The notes under the pieces are model-generated. The model was not told the origin of the DNA and did not search any database. It saw only the letters and a program-made list of their open reading frames with translations. The position numbers and the translations under genes were made by a program. From JAMXLO01 sp035569235 (GTDB taxonomy: Bacteria; Pseudomonadota; Alphaproteobacteria; Acetobacterales; Acetobacteraceae), in assembly GCA_035569235.1 (NCBI GenBank), contig DATMND010000422.1, positions 22,379 to 86,378 of the forward strand: DNA of 64,000 nucleotides. The letters are read 5' to 3'. The stretch's first letter is position 1. Each line of letters starts with the position of its first letter. This document shows positions 24,960 through 33,372 of the stretch, in pieces.

Positions 24960-27116
24960 TCAGTTGATCCGCAGAGAACCGTCCTGGATCAGCGTATCGA
25001 GCGTAACCCCGGCGCCCACACCATGCAGGACAGCGAGCGAACTGCCGCCGAAGGACAGGGTGGCGTCTCGGCCGGCAGAGGCGACCTGCACAAGTGATCG
25101 CAACTGACTGAAGTCGCCGGCCAGATTGATCTGTGCCTCCGCCAGCGCCTGCGACAGGTCGAGGACGTCGCCATTGTGCAGTTCAAAGCCGGAGATCTGA
25201 TCCACGCCGCCCTGCTGCAGCACCACGGTTTCCCGGTTACCGTCGAGTGTGATCGTGTTCGTTCCCGGCCCCCCGTAGACCGTGCTGCTGTTGCCGTCCG
25301 CCGTGATCGTGTCATCACCACGTCCGCCAAAGATCAACTGGTTCTCCCCATGGCCGATCAGTTTATCGTTGCCATCGCCACCGATCAGGCGGTGGCCGGA
25401 CCCGTCCGCGGTCAGCCTGTCCGCGCCGGCGGAGCCGACTTGCGTGGGCAGTGCCGGCCCGGTGACGGTGACATCCACCGTGCCCGTGACTGTTGCCCCC
25501 TGCGGATCGGAGATCGTGTATGTGAAGCGATCAACCGGCTTGGCCGTGTTGAAACCGTCGGCTGTGTAGGTGAGCATCCGATCTCCCGCGTCGAAGTACA
25601 GAAACCCCGCCGAATTCGACAGGCCGAGGGTGCTGACGGTGAGCTGGGCCTGATCGCCGAGGTCCACATCCTGCGCATTGGCGAGCAGTTGTGCGTAGAC
25701 GTTCTGCAGCGTCTGACCCTCGGCAACGGTGTAGGAAAGCGCCGGACTGATGAGTGTCGGTGGATCGTTGACGGCGGTCGCGATCACCGAGGTCGTGTCA
25801 TCCGTTTTCGTCAGGTCCAACTGACCGAGCGTGTTCTCGACGCGGATTTCAAAACCGGTGGTGACCGACTGCCCAGGCACCAACTGATGGTCGGTGGGGG
25901 TGAATACCAACCCTTCCAGTGCCGTCGTTACGGTATTCGTGGCGCCTGTGATCGTGAAGACACCGTTGCTGATCGTGCTGCCGTCGCTCGCAGCGTTCGG
26001 GTCGGAAAGCGTGCCGTTCGCTGTGTCGCTGGGTCTGACCGTCACCGTCTCGGTCGGCGTGCCGACACTGGGCGCGGCAATGACGACGCCTGCAAATGGC
26101 CTGACTGCCTTTGCGTCGGTGGTCGTCTGGTTGGCCAGTGTTCCGACGATCTCGGTTGGCGGCCCTTCTGTTGCTGTAAAGCCATGAGAACCGGTGCCGT
26201 CGGAATAGTCTCCGACGATTTCGCCGCTGTCATTGACGCCAAGTATGGAGGTTCCTTTCGAGCCCGCTGGGTCTATGGTGGTGAGCACGCCATTGATGTC
26301 AGCAAAACCATGGTTGCCGGTGCTGTCGGTGTAGGTTCCAACGACTTCGCCGCGATCGTTGACCCCGACGACGTCAGTTGAGATTGAGCCCGGTACGTCT
26401 ACTGTGGTGATGGTGCCGTTGAGGTCGACGAAGCTTTTTTGCGCGCTGCCATCGAAAAATTGACCAAAGACGCCGCCGCTGTCGTTGACTTTAATGGTGT
26501 CTATAGAGATTGCGTCCAGCCCGATGTTGGTGAAAACACCATTGATATCAGTGAAGCCGTGCACGCCGGTGCTGTCGGAATATATTCCGACGATTTCGCC
26601 GCCTTCGTTGATTCCTGTAACCTTGGTGGAGATCGAGCCAGGAAAATCGATAGTGGTGAAGACGCCATTGCTGTCAACGAAGCCATGCGATTGCTTGTTA
26701 CTCAACAAAGTGTAGGTGCCGGCGATTTCGCCGCTGTCGTTGATTCCGGAAATTACAGTATCGATTGGAAACGGCGCGACCGGCGCATCGAATGCAGAGA
26801 TCGTACCGTTGATCCCAATGAAGCCACGGTGGATTTGCGTTACGATTGGCGGACGCGGGGGCGGCTGAGGCAGACTGATGAGCTGAAGAGCGGTTCCAAC
26901 AATTTCACCGCTGCTGTTGAAGCCGCTGATCGTGATACCGTTGCGGATCGAGGCTGGCACGTCAAAGGACGCGACCGTGCCGTTCTCCGCAATGTAGAAG
27001 AACGAACCTGTGCTATTCGAATACGATCCGACAAGCGCACCGCTGGCGGCAATACCGTCGACAGTTGTGCCGGTCGAGCCGGACAGTTCAATGGTGGTAA
27101 TGTCGAATGTTGGCAT
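24960..27116 (-). CDS. large HAF-repeat/RTX-type secreted protein
   Basis: 718 aa without a signal peptide, with several parts in order. Residues 1-330 hold about seven ~48-aa HAF-type repeats with the pattern GFxDxNGVxTTIDxPGS followed by GVNDxGEIVGxYxDSTG. Residues ~340-560 are two cadherin/Ig-like beta domains (e.g. NDPPTLISPALSYTVAEGQT). Residues ~565-640 are Ca2+-binding nonapeptide repeats (GGDGNDKLIGHG, GGRGDDTI, GGPGTNTI). The last ~80 residues are a low-charge tail of the kind recognised by type I secretion. Presumably exported and Ca2+-folded as an adhesin or matrix protein. No type I secretion genes are in the window. Confidence 0.88.
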   Translation of the reverse strand: MPTFDITTIELSGSTGTTVDGIAASGALVGSYSNSTGSFFYIAENGTVASFDVPASIRNGITISGFNSSGEIVGTALQLISLPQPPPRPPIVTQIHRGFIGINGTISAFDAPVAPFPIDTVISGINDSGEIAGTYTLLSNKQSHGFVDSNGVFTTIDFPGSISTKVTGINEGGEIVGIYSDSTGVHGFTDINGVFTNIGLDAISIDTIKVNDSGGVFGQFFDGSAQKSFVDLNGTITTVDVPGSISTDVVGVNDRGEVVGTYTDSTGNHGFADINGVLTTIDPAGSKGTSILGVNDSGEIVGDYSDGTGSHGFTATEGPPTEIVGTLANQTTTDAKAVRPFAGVVIAAPSVGTPTETVTVRPSDTANGTLSDPNAASDGSTISNGVFTITGATNTVTTALEGLVFTPTDHQLVPGQSVTTGFEIRVENTLGQLDLTKTDDTTSVIATAVNDPPTLISPALSYTVAEGQTLQNVYAQLLANAQDVDLGDQAQLTVSTLGLSNSAGFLYFDAGDRMLTYTADGFNTAKPVDRFTYTISDPQGATVTGTVDVTVTGPALPTQVGSAGADRLTADGSGHRLIGGDGNDKLIGHGENQLIFGGRGDDTITADGNSSTVYGGPGTNTITLDGNRETVVLQQGGVDQISGFELHNGDVLDLSQALAEAQINLAGDFSQLRSLVQVASAGRDATLSFGGSSLAVLHGVGAGVTLDTLIQDGSLRIN

Positions 27117-27450
27117 ACTGGTTCCCCTTATTCACCTCGGCGTGCAGCGGGCTGCATCGATACTGGATATCCGTGCCGGTGTGCTATTGAGTGGACATCC
27201 TAAGTTTGGATGTGACGAGAAAGCGGCGGCTCTTGGGAATGCGGACGAAGCGCATGCCGAGTTATCCAACCTCTCCTGTTGATCCTGCGGCATAGCAGGT
27301 CGATATGCTTTCACATCGACCGGCCTGACGTCCGATCCGCTTGGCCGAGGTTCAGTCAATTTGATGCGCTGGTCGTCAGCCGTTCGGCTGATGCTGCGCG
27401 TGCCTCACGACAACGTGATTGTACCTTCCGCCCACGGAGGGCGTGGACCT

Positions 27451-27469
27451 GCCGCCGCTTGTCGGCGGC
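27451..27469 (-). terminator. GC-rich hairpin behind the oxidase gene
   Basis: A perfect 7-bp stem (GCCGCCG/CGGCGGC) with a 5-base loop begins one base after the oxidase stop codon. No T-run follows on the minus strand, so it may stabilise the 3' end rather than terminate. The rest of the 354-bp gap 27117-27470 shows no gene and should contain the RTX-gene promoter. Confidence 0.4.
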
Positions 27470-27470
27470 G

Positions 27471-28904
27471 CTACAGCAGCACCTTCCCCGGGTTCATGAT
27501 CCCCAGTGGATCGAGTGCCGCCTTGATCCGGCGCATCGTCTCCAGTTCGGCGCCGCCACGCCAGTCCGGCATCATGTAGGGCTTCAGCCGCCCGATGCCG
27601 TGTTCGGCCGAAAAGCTGCCGTCGAGCGCCCGCACGACCTCGTTCACGGCATCCATGATCGCGTGATCCTCTGCGAGGAACCACGCGGGATCGGCGCCGA
27701 CCGGCTGCTCGACGTTGAAGTGGATGTTGCCGTCGCCCATGTGGCCGAATGGAACGGCGCGGATGCCGGGAATCAGCACCTCGCATGCGGCCGTGGCGCG
27801 CTGGATGAATTCCGGCACCTTCGACACCGGCACCGACACGTCGTTCTTCACGCTGGCACCCTCGCGCTTCTGCGCCTCGGAGTGTTCCTCACGCAGCCGC
27901 CAGATCGCCATGCCCTGCGCGTCGCTTTCCGCGATCGCCGCATCCAGCACGAGGTCCTCGGCAAGCGCCTGCACCAGCACGGCTTCCAGCGACGCGCGCA
28001 GGCCGGCGTCGGGGCGCGGCGTGGCAAGCTCCACCAGCACATAATGCGACGCCGGTTGGGCGAGCGGCAGCGTCGCTCCCGGGATGTGCTTCAGCACCAG
28101 GTCGATCCCCGGTCCGGACATGTATTCGAACGCCTGCACGGCGGCGGGGTCGTGCGCCTGAAAGCGGCTGAACAGCTCCAGCGCCGCATCGGGAGAGCCG
28201 ACGGCGCAGAACGCCACGCAGGTCTCGCGCGGCCGCGGCACGAGTTTCAGCACGGCCGCGGTGATGATGCCGAGCGTGCCTTCCGAGCCGACGAAGAGCT
28301 GGCGCAGGCAGTAGCCGGTGTTGTCCTTGCGCAACCGGCGCAGGCCGTTCCAAACCGCACCGTCCGGCAGCACCACTTCGAGCCCCAGCACAAGGTCGCG
28401 CGCATTGCCGTAGCGCACGGTGTTGTTGCCGCCCGCATTGGCCGCAAGCACGCCGCCGATCTGCGCGGTGCCTTCCGACGAGATTGACAGCGGCAACAGG
28501 CACCCCGCATCGGCCGCGGCAATCTGTGCCGCCTTCAGCGTGGCACCGGCCTCGATGGTCAAGGTCAGGTCGATTGGGTCGATGTCGCGAACGCGCGCCA
28601 TGCGGGCCAGGTTCAGCACGAATTCGCTGCCGTCTTCCGATGGCGTGGCGCCACCGACCATGGACGTGTTGCCGCCCTGCGGCACGATCGCCACACGCGC
28701 CGCAGCGCACAGACGAACCACGGCCGCCACTTCCTCAGTGCTGGCGGGGCGAATAACCGCCGGGGTGCTGCCACGATAAAGACGCCGCCAGTCCTCGGTA
28801 TAGCCGGTTGTATCGGCGGGATCGGTCAGCAGGCCACGCTCGCCGACGACTTTCCGGATTACATCGAGCAGACCGCATTGCGGCGAAGGCGCGGCGTCGG
28901 GCAT
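27471..28904 (-). CDS. FAD-binding oxidase, glycolate oxidase GlcD / D-lactate dehydrogenase family
   Basis: 477 aa. The N-terminal PCMH FAD domain includes IVPQGGNTSMVGGATPSEDG, SISSEGTAQIGGVLAANAGG and LFVGSEGTLGIITAAVLKLV. The C-terminal FAD-oxidase domain has VPFGHMGDGNIHFNV and the closing signature FSAEHGIGRLKPYM, ending GIMNPGKVLL. It oxidises a 2-hydroxyacid, passing electrons to the respiratory chain or a partner. Members accept glycolate, D-lactate or 2-hydroxyglutarate, and the exact substrate is not decidable here. No glcE/glcF partners are adjacent. Confidence 0.92.
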   Translation of the reverse strand: MPDAAPSPQCGLLDVIRKVVGERGLLTDPADTTGYTEDWRRLYRGSTPAVIRPASTEEVAAVVRLCAAARVAIVPQGGNTSMVGGATPSEDGSEFVLNLARMARVRDIDPIDLTLTIEAGATLKAAQIAAADAGCLLPLSISSEGTAQIGGVLAANAGGNNTVRYGNARDLVLGLEVVLPDGAVWNGLRRLRKDNTGYCLRQLFVGSEGTLGIITAAVLKLVPRPRETCVAFCAVGSPDAALELFSRFQAHDPAAVQAFEYMSGPGIDLVLKHIPGATLPLAQPASHYVLVELATPRPDAGLRASLEAVLVQALAEDLVLDAAIAESDAQGMAIWRLREEHSEAQKREGASVKNDVSVPVSKVPEFIQRATAACEVLIPGIRAVPFGHMGDGNIHFNVEQPVGADPAWFLAEDHAIMDAVNEVVRALDGSFSAEHGIGRLKPYMMPDWRGGAELETMRRIKAALDPLGIMNPGKVLL

Positions 28905-28963
28905 GCGTTCGTCCTCCGTGCCCCAGCGTAGTCCGCCGCAGCCGGCACCGCTATGCTGGAGCG

Positions 28964-29419
28964 ATGGACAAGCTCTATCTGGACGACCTGATCGTCGGGC
29001 AACGTTTCACGAGCGGTACACACACGATGGATGCCGCGGAGATGCAGCGTTTTGCGGCGGACTACGACCCGCAGCCGTTCCACCTCGACGAAGCAGCGGC
29101 ACGAGCGACGCTGTTCGGCGAACTGGTGGCGAGCGGGTGGCACACCGCCGCGACCACGATGCGGCTGATCGTCGAAGGCGGCCTCCCGATCGCGGGGGGA
29201 GTGATCGGCACCGGAGGGGAGTTGCTCTGGATCAAGCCGGTCCGTCCTGGCGACACGCTGCGGGTCGAGTGCGAGGTGCTCGACTTCACGCGGTCCCGCT
29301 CCAAGCCCGATCGAGGGACGGCGACTGTCCGCTGCGTCACGCTGAACCAGGACGGCGAGATGGTACAGAGCTTCACGCCGAAACTCGTCGTCCTGCGGCG
29401 GCCCGACAGCGACGAGTGA
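28964..29419 (+). CDS. MaoC family hydratase
   Basis: 151-aa hot-dog protein. MDKLYLDDLIVGQRFTSGTH is followed by the catalytic region FAADYDPQPFHLDEAAARAT, with the Asp and His of R-hydratases. The rest includes GELLWIKPVRPGDTLRVECE. Predicted to hydrate an enoyl-CoA or act on a related thioester. The ATG at 28964 gives the family length. Its stop overlaps the GTG start of the FetA-like gene (GTGA), so it is the first gene of a four-gene transcription unit, although its chemistry has no obvious link to metal export. Confidence 0.9.
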   Translation: MDKLYLDDLIVGQRFTSGTHTMDAAEMQRFAADYDPQPFHLDEAAARATLFGELVASGWHTAATTMRLIVEGGLPIAGGVIGTGGELLWIKPVRPGDTLRVECEVLDFTRSRSKPDRGTATVRCVTLNQDGEMVQSFTPKLVVLRRPDSDE

Positions 29420-30036
29420 GCGTGGCTCCGCAGTCGGGGCGGCTGCGCGTCGCCAACCTGCGGAGCCAACTCGCCGGCCCGTTCGATCTTGCCATTGGCG
29501 AGGGCGAGTGCGTCGCAATCACGGGGCCGTCGGGTTCGGGCAAGAGCCTGTTCCTGCGCATGATCGCCGACCTTGATCCCAACCAGGGCGAGGTGTTTCT
29601 TGATGGCGCCGAGCGGCGCAGCATCCCGGCGCCGGCGTGGCGCCGCCGCGTCGTTTACAATGCCGCCGAACCCGGCTGGTGGAGTGAGAGCGTCCTTGAC
29701 CACTTCCGCGGCGCGACGACGACCTTCGCGCGCGCGATGGCACCCAGGCTCGGACTTGCGCCCGCATTGCTGGACGGACCAGTGGTGCGGCTGTCCACCG
29801 GCGAACGCCAACGCCTGGCGTTGATCCGCGCGCTAGCACTGGATTCGCCGGTGCTGCTGCTGGATGAACCGACCGGTGCGCTGGATGAGCAAAGCACGAA
29901 GTCCGTCGAGGCGGTGCTGCGCGAGCGCCTCGCAGCCGGCGTCACGATCGCGATGGTAACGCACAGTCCCGTGCAGGCGACGCGGCTCGGACATCGGCAC
30001 CTGCGCATGACAGATCGCCATCTGGTGCCGGCATGA
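29416..30036 (+). CDS. fetA: FetA-like ABC transporter ATP-binding protein
   Basis: 206 aa from a GTG overlapping the maoC stop. Walker A is GPSGSGKS, the signature is RLSTGERQRLALIRAL and Walker B is VLLLDEPTGALD; the D-loop and H-loop (MVTHSPVQ) follow. Short length and pairing with a FetB permease identify it as the ATPase of the FetAB (YbbL/YbbM) exporter, which protects E. coli from iron overload and oxidative stress. It overlaps fetB by 4 bp. Confidence 0.88.
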   Translation: MSVAPQSGRLRVANLRSQLAGPFDLAIGEGECVAITGPSGSGKSLFLRMIADLDPNQGEVFLDGAERRSIPAPAWRRRVVYNAAEPGWWSESVLDHFRGATTTFARAMAPRLGLAPALLDGPVVRLSTGERQRLALIRALALDSPVLLLDEPTGALDEQSTKSVEAVLRERLAAGVTIAMVTHSPVQATRLGHRHLRMTDRHLVPA

Positions 30037-30848
30037 ACCCGATCCTCCTGACCCCGGTCGATCTGGCTATCGCCTCGGTGCTGATCGTGCTGGACGGCGC
30101 GCTGTCGCTCGTCCTGCGGCTCGGCCTGCATCGCCAGCTCGCCTGGGCGGCGCTGCGCATGGTCGTGCAGCTCGTGCTGATCGGCTTCATCCTGCGCTGG
30201 GTCTTCGCCATCGCGTCACCCCTGGTCACGCTGGCCGTGGTCCTGGTGATGGTGGCCATCGCGGGACGCGAGGTGGCGGCGCGGCCGGAACAGCGGCTTG
30301 GCCGTTTCGGCAACTACGCGGTCGGCGCATCGGCGGTGGCCATCGCCACCTTCCTGACCGCCATACTCGCGCTCACCACGGCGATCCGTCCACAGCCGTG
30401 GTACGACCCGCGATATGCGATTCCGCTCGCCGGCATCATCCTGGGCAACGTCCTGAACGGCGGATCGCTGGCACTCGACTCGCTGCTCGGCGGCGTGGTG
30501 CGCGAGCAATCCGCCATTGAGGCCCAGCTTGCGCTCGGCGCCAGCTTCAGCCAGGCGATGCGCGGCCTGATCCGCGGCTCGGTGCGGCGTGCGCTGCTGC
30601 CGATCATCAACCAGATGTCGGCCGCCGGCGTCGTCACGCTCCCCGGCATCATGACCGGCCAGATCCTGGCGGGCATGGATCCGCTGGAGGCGGCGAAATA
30701 CCAGATCCTGCTGATTTTCCTTCTGTCGGGCGGCAGTGGCCTCGCGGCCGTCGCTGTGGTTTACCTTGCGGCAATGCGGCTGACCGATGATCGCCAACGC
30801 CTGCGCATCGACCGGCTGACCGCCAAGTCAAAAGGATCAGGCCCATGA
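30033..30848 (+). CDS. fetB: FetB-like iron export permease (UPF0014)
   Basis: 271 aa with about seven spans. It starts MNPILLTPVDLAIASVLIVL and has the UPF0014 hallmarks YAIPLAGIILGNVLNG and the cytoplasmic EAQLALGASFSQAM. The family's most conserved stretch, SAAGVVTLPGIMTGQILAGM, is also present. Forms the membrane part of the FetAB exporter. Overlaps fetA and the CBS-BON gene by 4 bp each (ATGA), which implies coupled translation of all three. Confidence 0.93.
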   Translation: MNPILLTPVDLAIASVLIVLDGALSLVLRLGLHRQLAWAALRMVVQLVLIGFILRWVFAIASPLVTLAVVLVMVAIAGREVAARPEQRLGRFGNYAVGASAVAIATFLTAILALTTAIRPQPWYDPRYAIPLAGIILGNVLNGGSLALDSLLGGVVREQSAIEAQLALGASFSQAMRGLIRGSVRRALLPIINQMSAAGVVTLPGIMTGQILAGMDPLEAAKYQILLIFLLSGGSGLAAVAVVYLAAMRLTDDRQRLRIDRLTAKSKGSGP

Positions 30849-31558
30849 ACGCCAGCGACGTCATGACCCGAAGCGTCATCTCGGTTGCACCCGACGCGAC
30901 CGTGGCGCAGGCGGTCGAGCTGATGCTCGAGCGGGGTATTTCCGGGCTTCTCGTCGTGGACGCCGCGGGCGTGCTCGCCGGCGTGGTGACCGAGGGGGAC
31001 CTGCTGCGCCGCGACGAATTGGGGACCGAGCGGCGTCGGCCCTGGTGGTTGCGGCTGATCGCCTCGCCTGGCCGGCAGGCAGCGGATTTCACGCGGACAC
31101 ATGGCCGCAGGGTCGCCGATGTGATGACGCACGACGTCGTCAGCGTGGATACGGACGCCCCACTGGAGGAGATCGTCGCGCTGATGGAGCGGCATCGCAT
31201 CAAGCGCGTGCCCGTGCTGCAGGGCGACCGCGTGGTGGGCGTGGTCAGCCGAGCCGACCTGCTCCGCGCATTGTCCGTAGTGGCGCGTGGCAGCGCAGGA
31301 CCCGCGCCCGATGACAGAACCATGCGCGATCGCATTCTGGACACGCTCGCCAAGGAACCGTGGGCGCCACGGACGACGCTGAACGTCACCGTGGTCAATG
31401 GTGTGGTCGATGTGTGGGGAACCATCAGCAACGACCAGGAGCGTCGCGCGATCTGCGTGATTGCCGAGAACACGCTGGGGGTGAACAAGGTGATCGACCA
31501 CCTGGTGTTCGTCGAGGCCTACACCGGAACGGTGATCGAAGCGCCCCCGCCGGGGTGA
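30845..31558 (+). CDS. CBS-pair and BON domain protein coupled to FetAB
   Basis: 237 aa. Two CBS motifs form a Bateman module: residues ~1-60 (MNASDVMTRSVISVAPDATV, GVVTEGDLLRR) and ~95-150 (VADVMTHDVVSVDTDAPLEE, RVVGVVSRADLLR). A C-terminal BON domain covers ~160-225 (NVTVVNGVVDVWGTISNDQE). CBS pairs usually sense adenine nucleotides and BON domains bind membranes or lipids. Its start overlaps the fetB stop, so it may regulate or tether the iron exporter; this is inference from gene order. Confidence 0.92.
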   Translation: MNASDVMTRSVISVAPDATVAQAVELMLERGISGLLVVDAAGVLAGVVTEGDLLRRDELGTERRRPWWLRLIASPGRQAADFTRTHGRRVADVMTHDVVSVDTDAPLEEIVALMERHRIKRVPVLQGDRVVGVVSRADLLRALSVVARGSAGPAPDDRTMRDRILDTLAKEPWAPRTTLNVTVVNGVVDVWGTISNDQERRAICVIAENTLGVNKVIDHLVFVEAYTGTVIEAPPPG

Positions 31559-31630
31559 CGCTGAACGCGCAATCTACGAGGGCCCGAGGGGAAACAACCG
31601 AATCATTTCCTGGCGCGCCTCATGCTACCT

Positions 31631-31668
31631 CGTCATGGCCGGCGAAGGCCGGCCATCCACGTCTTGGC
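31631..31668. repeat. palindromic repeat, GTCATGGCCGG family
   Basis: Hairpin of GTCATGGCCGGCGAAGGCC followed by GGCCATCCACGTC. Related units are at 36641-36718 and 49432-49517. It lies in the gap between convergent genes and may act as a transcript end. Confidence 0.7.
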
Positions 31669-31714
31669 TGCCAGCACAACGATCTGGAAGTGACCGTTGC
31701 GCCACTCGGAGCAC

Positions 31715-32707
31715 CTATTTCCTGGCGAAGCCTGAGTCCAGGAACTCCGCGAAGTATTCGTCCGCGCTGATGCGCCGGCCGACTATACCGGCGAGATGCG
31801 CCTGCTCGTTGAATGTCTCGATCGTGGCGCGGTTCTTTTCAAATCCATAAGGATGAAAATCCGCACCCATCAGGGCCTCGGTCTCCTCAAGTTCCGCGTC
31901 GACCCACGGCGAAGCATAGGGGAACGAACGCTGCGCCTTGGTAAATGCGTCGTTGCAGTGAATGAACGCATCCGTCAGCGCGCGAGCGATCCACTTGTGC
32001 CGTTCCCAAACCTCGCGCCGCAACACGATAAGATGCTGCGGCGGGAACATGCCGGTTCGGCAGTAGTAGTTACGTTCGATCGCGCGGATGTCGGGGAACA
32101 GTCGTACGATTGGCCCGTCGATCGGATGGTAGCGGCGCGGCCGCGGCGGGCTGTAGATCGCGTCCAGCTCACCGGCGATCAGCATGTCCGACAGCGCTCG
32201 CCCCTCTGGCGCCGCACGCACGCCATCCGGCAGCGAATAAACGTGGCTGGTGATCTTCGGTTCATCCACGTCGCCGATCCACCACTCCAACTGCTCCGGC
32301 TGCACGCCGATGAAGCGCAGGAAGTGCCGATACCAGGTCGAGCCGCTGGCCACCCAGTCATACATGCCGACGCGCTTGCCTGGCAGGTCGGCTGGCGTCG
32401 CGACCGTCCCGCCCTTGCGGACATACAGGTCGCGCGCCGTGAAGTTGCGCAGCGGGAACACCGGCAGCGCGACAAGGCTGCGATCGCCTTTGTCGATTCG
32501 CCGCAGGTGTCCGGCCATCGAGGACTCGCCGCCATGCACTGTCGGATCGTTCGCGGCGCGACGCAGCATCTCGGCGCGCATCGGCCAGGATCCCTCGCGG
32601 CCGAGGATCATCGTCAGATCGATCCCGTCGGGCTTAACGTCGCCGACGGCCAGGGGCATCACGCGTGCATAGTCGGCACAGGTCAGGCTGATCGGTAGAT
32701 TGGCCAT
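31715..32707 (-). CDS. 4,5-dihydroxyphthalate decarboxylase-like / substrate-binding-fold protein
   Basis: 330 aa, no signal peptide. The N-terminal MANLPISLTCADYARVMPLA and the central TPADLPGKRVGMYDWVASGS and ATWYRHFL-type region match proteins annotated as 4,5-dihydroxyphthalate decarboxylase, which share the periplasmic-binding-protein type II fold. Other signatures are GELDAIYSPPRPRRY and RTGMFPPQHLIVLRRE. A decarboxylase in aromatic degradation is the family label, but no other phthalate genes are nearby, so the substrate is open. Monocistronic. Confidence 0.8.
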   Translation of the reverse strand: MANLPISLTCADYARVMPLAVGDVKPDGIDLTMILGREGSWPMRAEMLRRAANDPTVHGGESSMAGHLRRIDKGDRSLVALPVFPLRNFTARDLYVRKGGTVATPADLPGKRVGMYDWVASGSTWYRHFLRFIGVQPEQLEWWIGDVDEPKITSHVYSLPDGVRAAPEGRALSDMLIAGELDAIYSPPRPRRYHPIDGPIVRLFPDIRAIERNYYCRTGMFPPQHLIVLRREVWERHKWIARALTDAFIHCNDAFTKAQRSFPYASPWVDAELEETEALMGADFHPYGFEKNRATIETFNEQAHLAGIVGRRISADEYFAEFLDSGFARK

Positions 32708-32753
32708 GCAAGGTCCCCTGGCTGTCGTCGCGACGACCCAGGCCGCGGCGGAA

Positions 32754-33260
32754 CTATTGGGCCAGCGCGGTGGCAGCCGGAATGGCCGACTGGATCAGCT
32801 GCATGGTCTGCGCACGGTCTCCGGCTGACAGCGCCCTCAGCGCCTGAGAGATCTGTGCCACCGCGGGGTTGTCGCTCGGGTTGCTGGTCTGTCCCATCGG
32901 CACCGAGCGGCTGAGCAGGCGCGTCTGCGCCATTTCCAGCGACTGCTGCGCCTCGCCCGTGCGGCCAGCCTGGAGGGCGGATTGCGCGGCGCGGAGGAAG
33001 TCCACCGCATTGGCATTCGGGCCTATCGCCGGCGACGGCAGGTTCGGAGCGATCCACGAGCGGGTGTCGCCCTGATCGATGTTGCTGGCGCGATATCCCA
33101 TCGGCATCGACATGCCGGTGCCGATGTCATTGCCCGGCCGCGCGCCGGTCTCGGGATTTGTGCCAGGCGGCACGCCTTGCGCCGTGATCGTGTTCTGCGC
33201 GAGCACGGGCGTGCCGGCCAGGGCAGCCAGCACCGCGACGGACATAGCAAGGGAGCGCAT
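32754..33260 (-). CDS. exported protein of unknown function, 168 aa
   Basis: The ATG at 33260 (MRSLAMSVAVLAALAGTPVL) has AAGGAG eight bases upstream and starts a clear signal peptide cleaved after VLAQ. The mature part is Gln/Ala/Pro-rich. It includes a Met/Gly stretch (GTGMSMPMGYRASNIDQGD) and a helical region (DFLRAAQSALQAGRTGEAQQ) that looks like a single TPR-like hairpin. No family recognised. It follows the dihydroxyphthalate decarboxylase-like gene's promoter and has no obvious operon partner. Confidence 0.82.
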   Translation of the reverse strand: MRSLAMSVAVLAALAGTPVLAQNTITAQGVPPGTNPETGARPGNDIGTGMSMPMGYRASNIDQGDTRSWIAPNLPSPAIGPNANAVDFLRAAQSALQAGRTGEAQQSLEMAQTRLLSRSVPMGQTSNPSDNPAVAQISQALRALSAGDRAQTMQLIQSAIPAATALAQ

Positions 33261-33372
33261 CGGTATTCTCCTTCCCGCTTGTGGCTTCTGAACTTTGGTT
33301 ACGGACATGGCGTGCCACAATTGTGGCGAACCAGCGCATCGGGGCGATGAACAATAGTTGAACACCCAGGCG

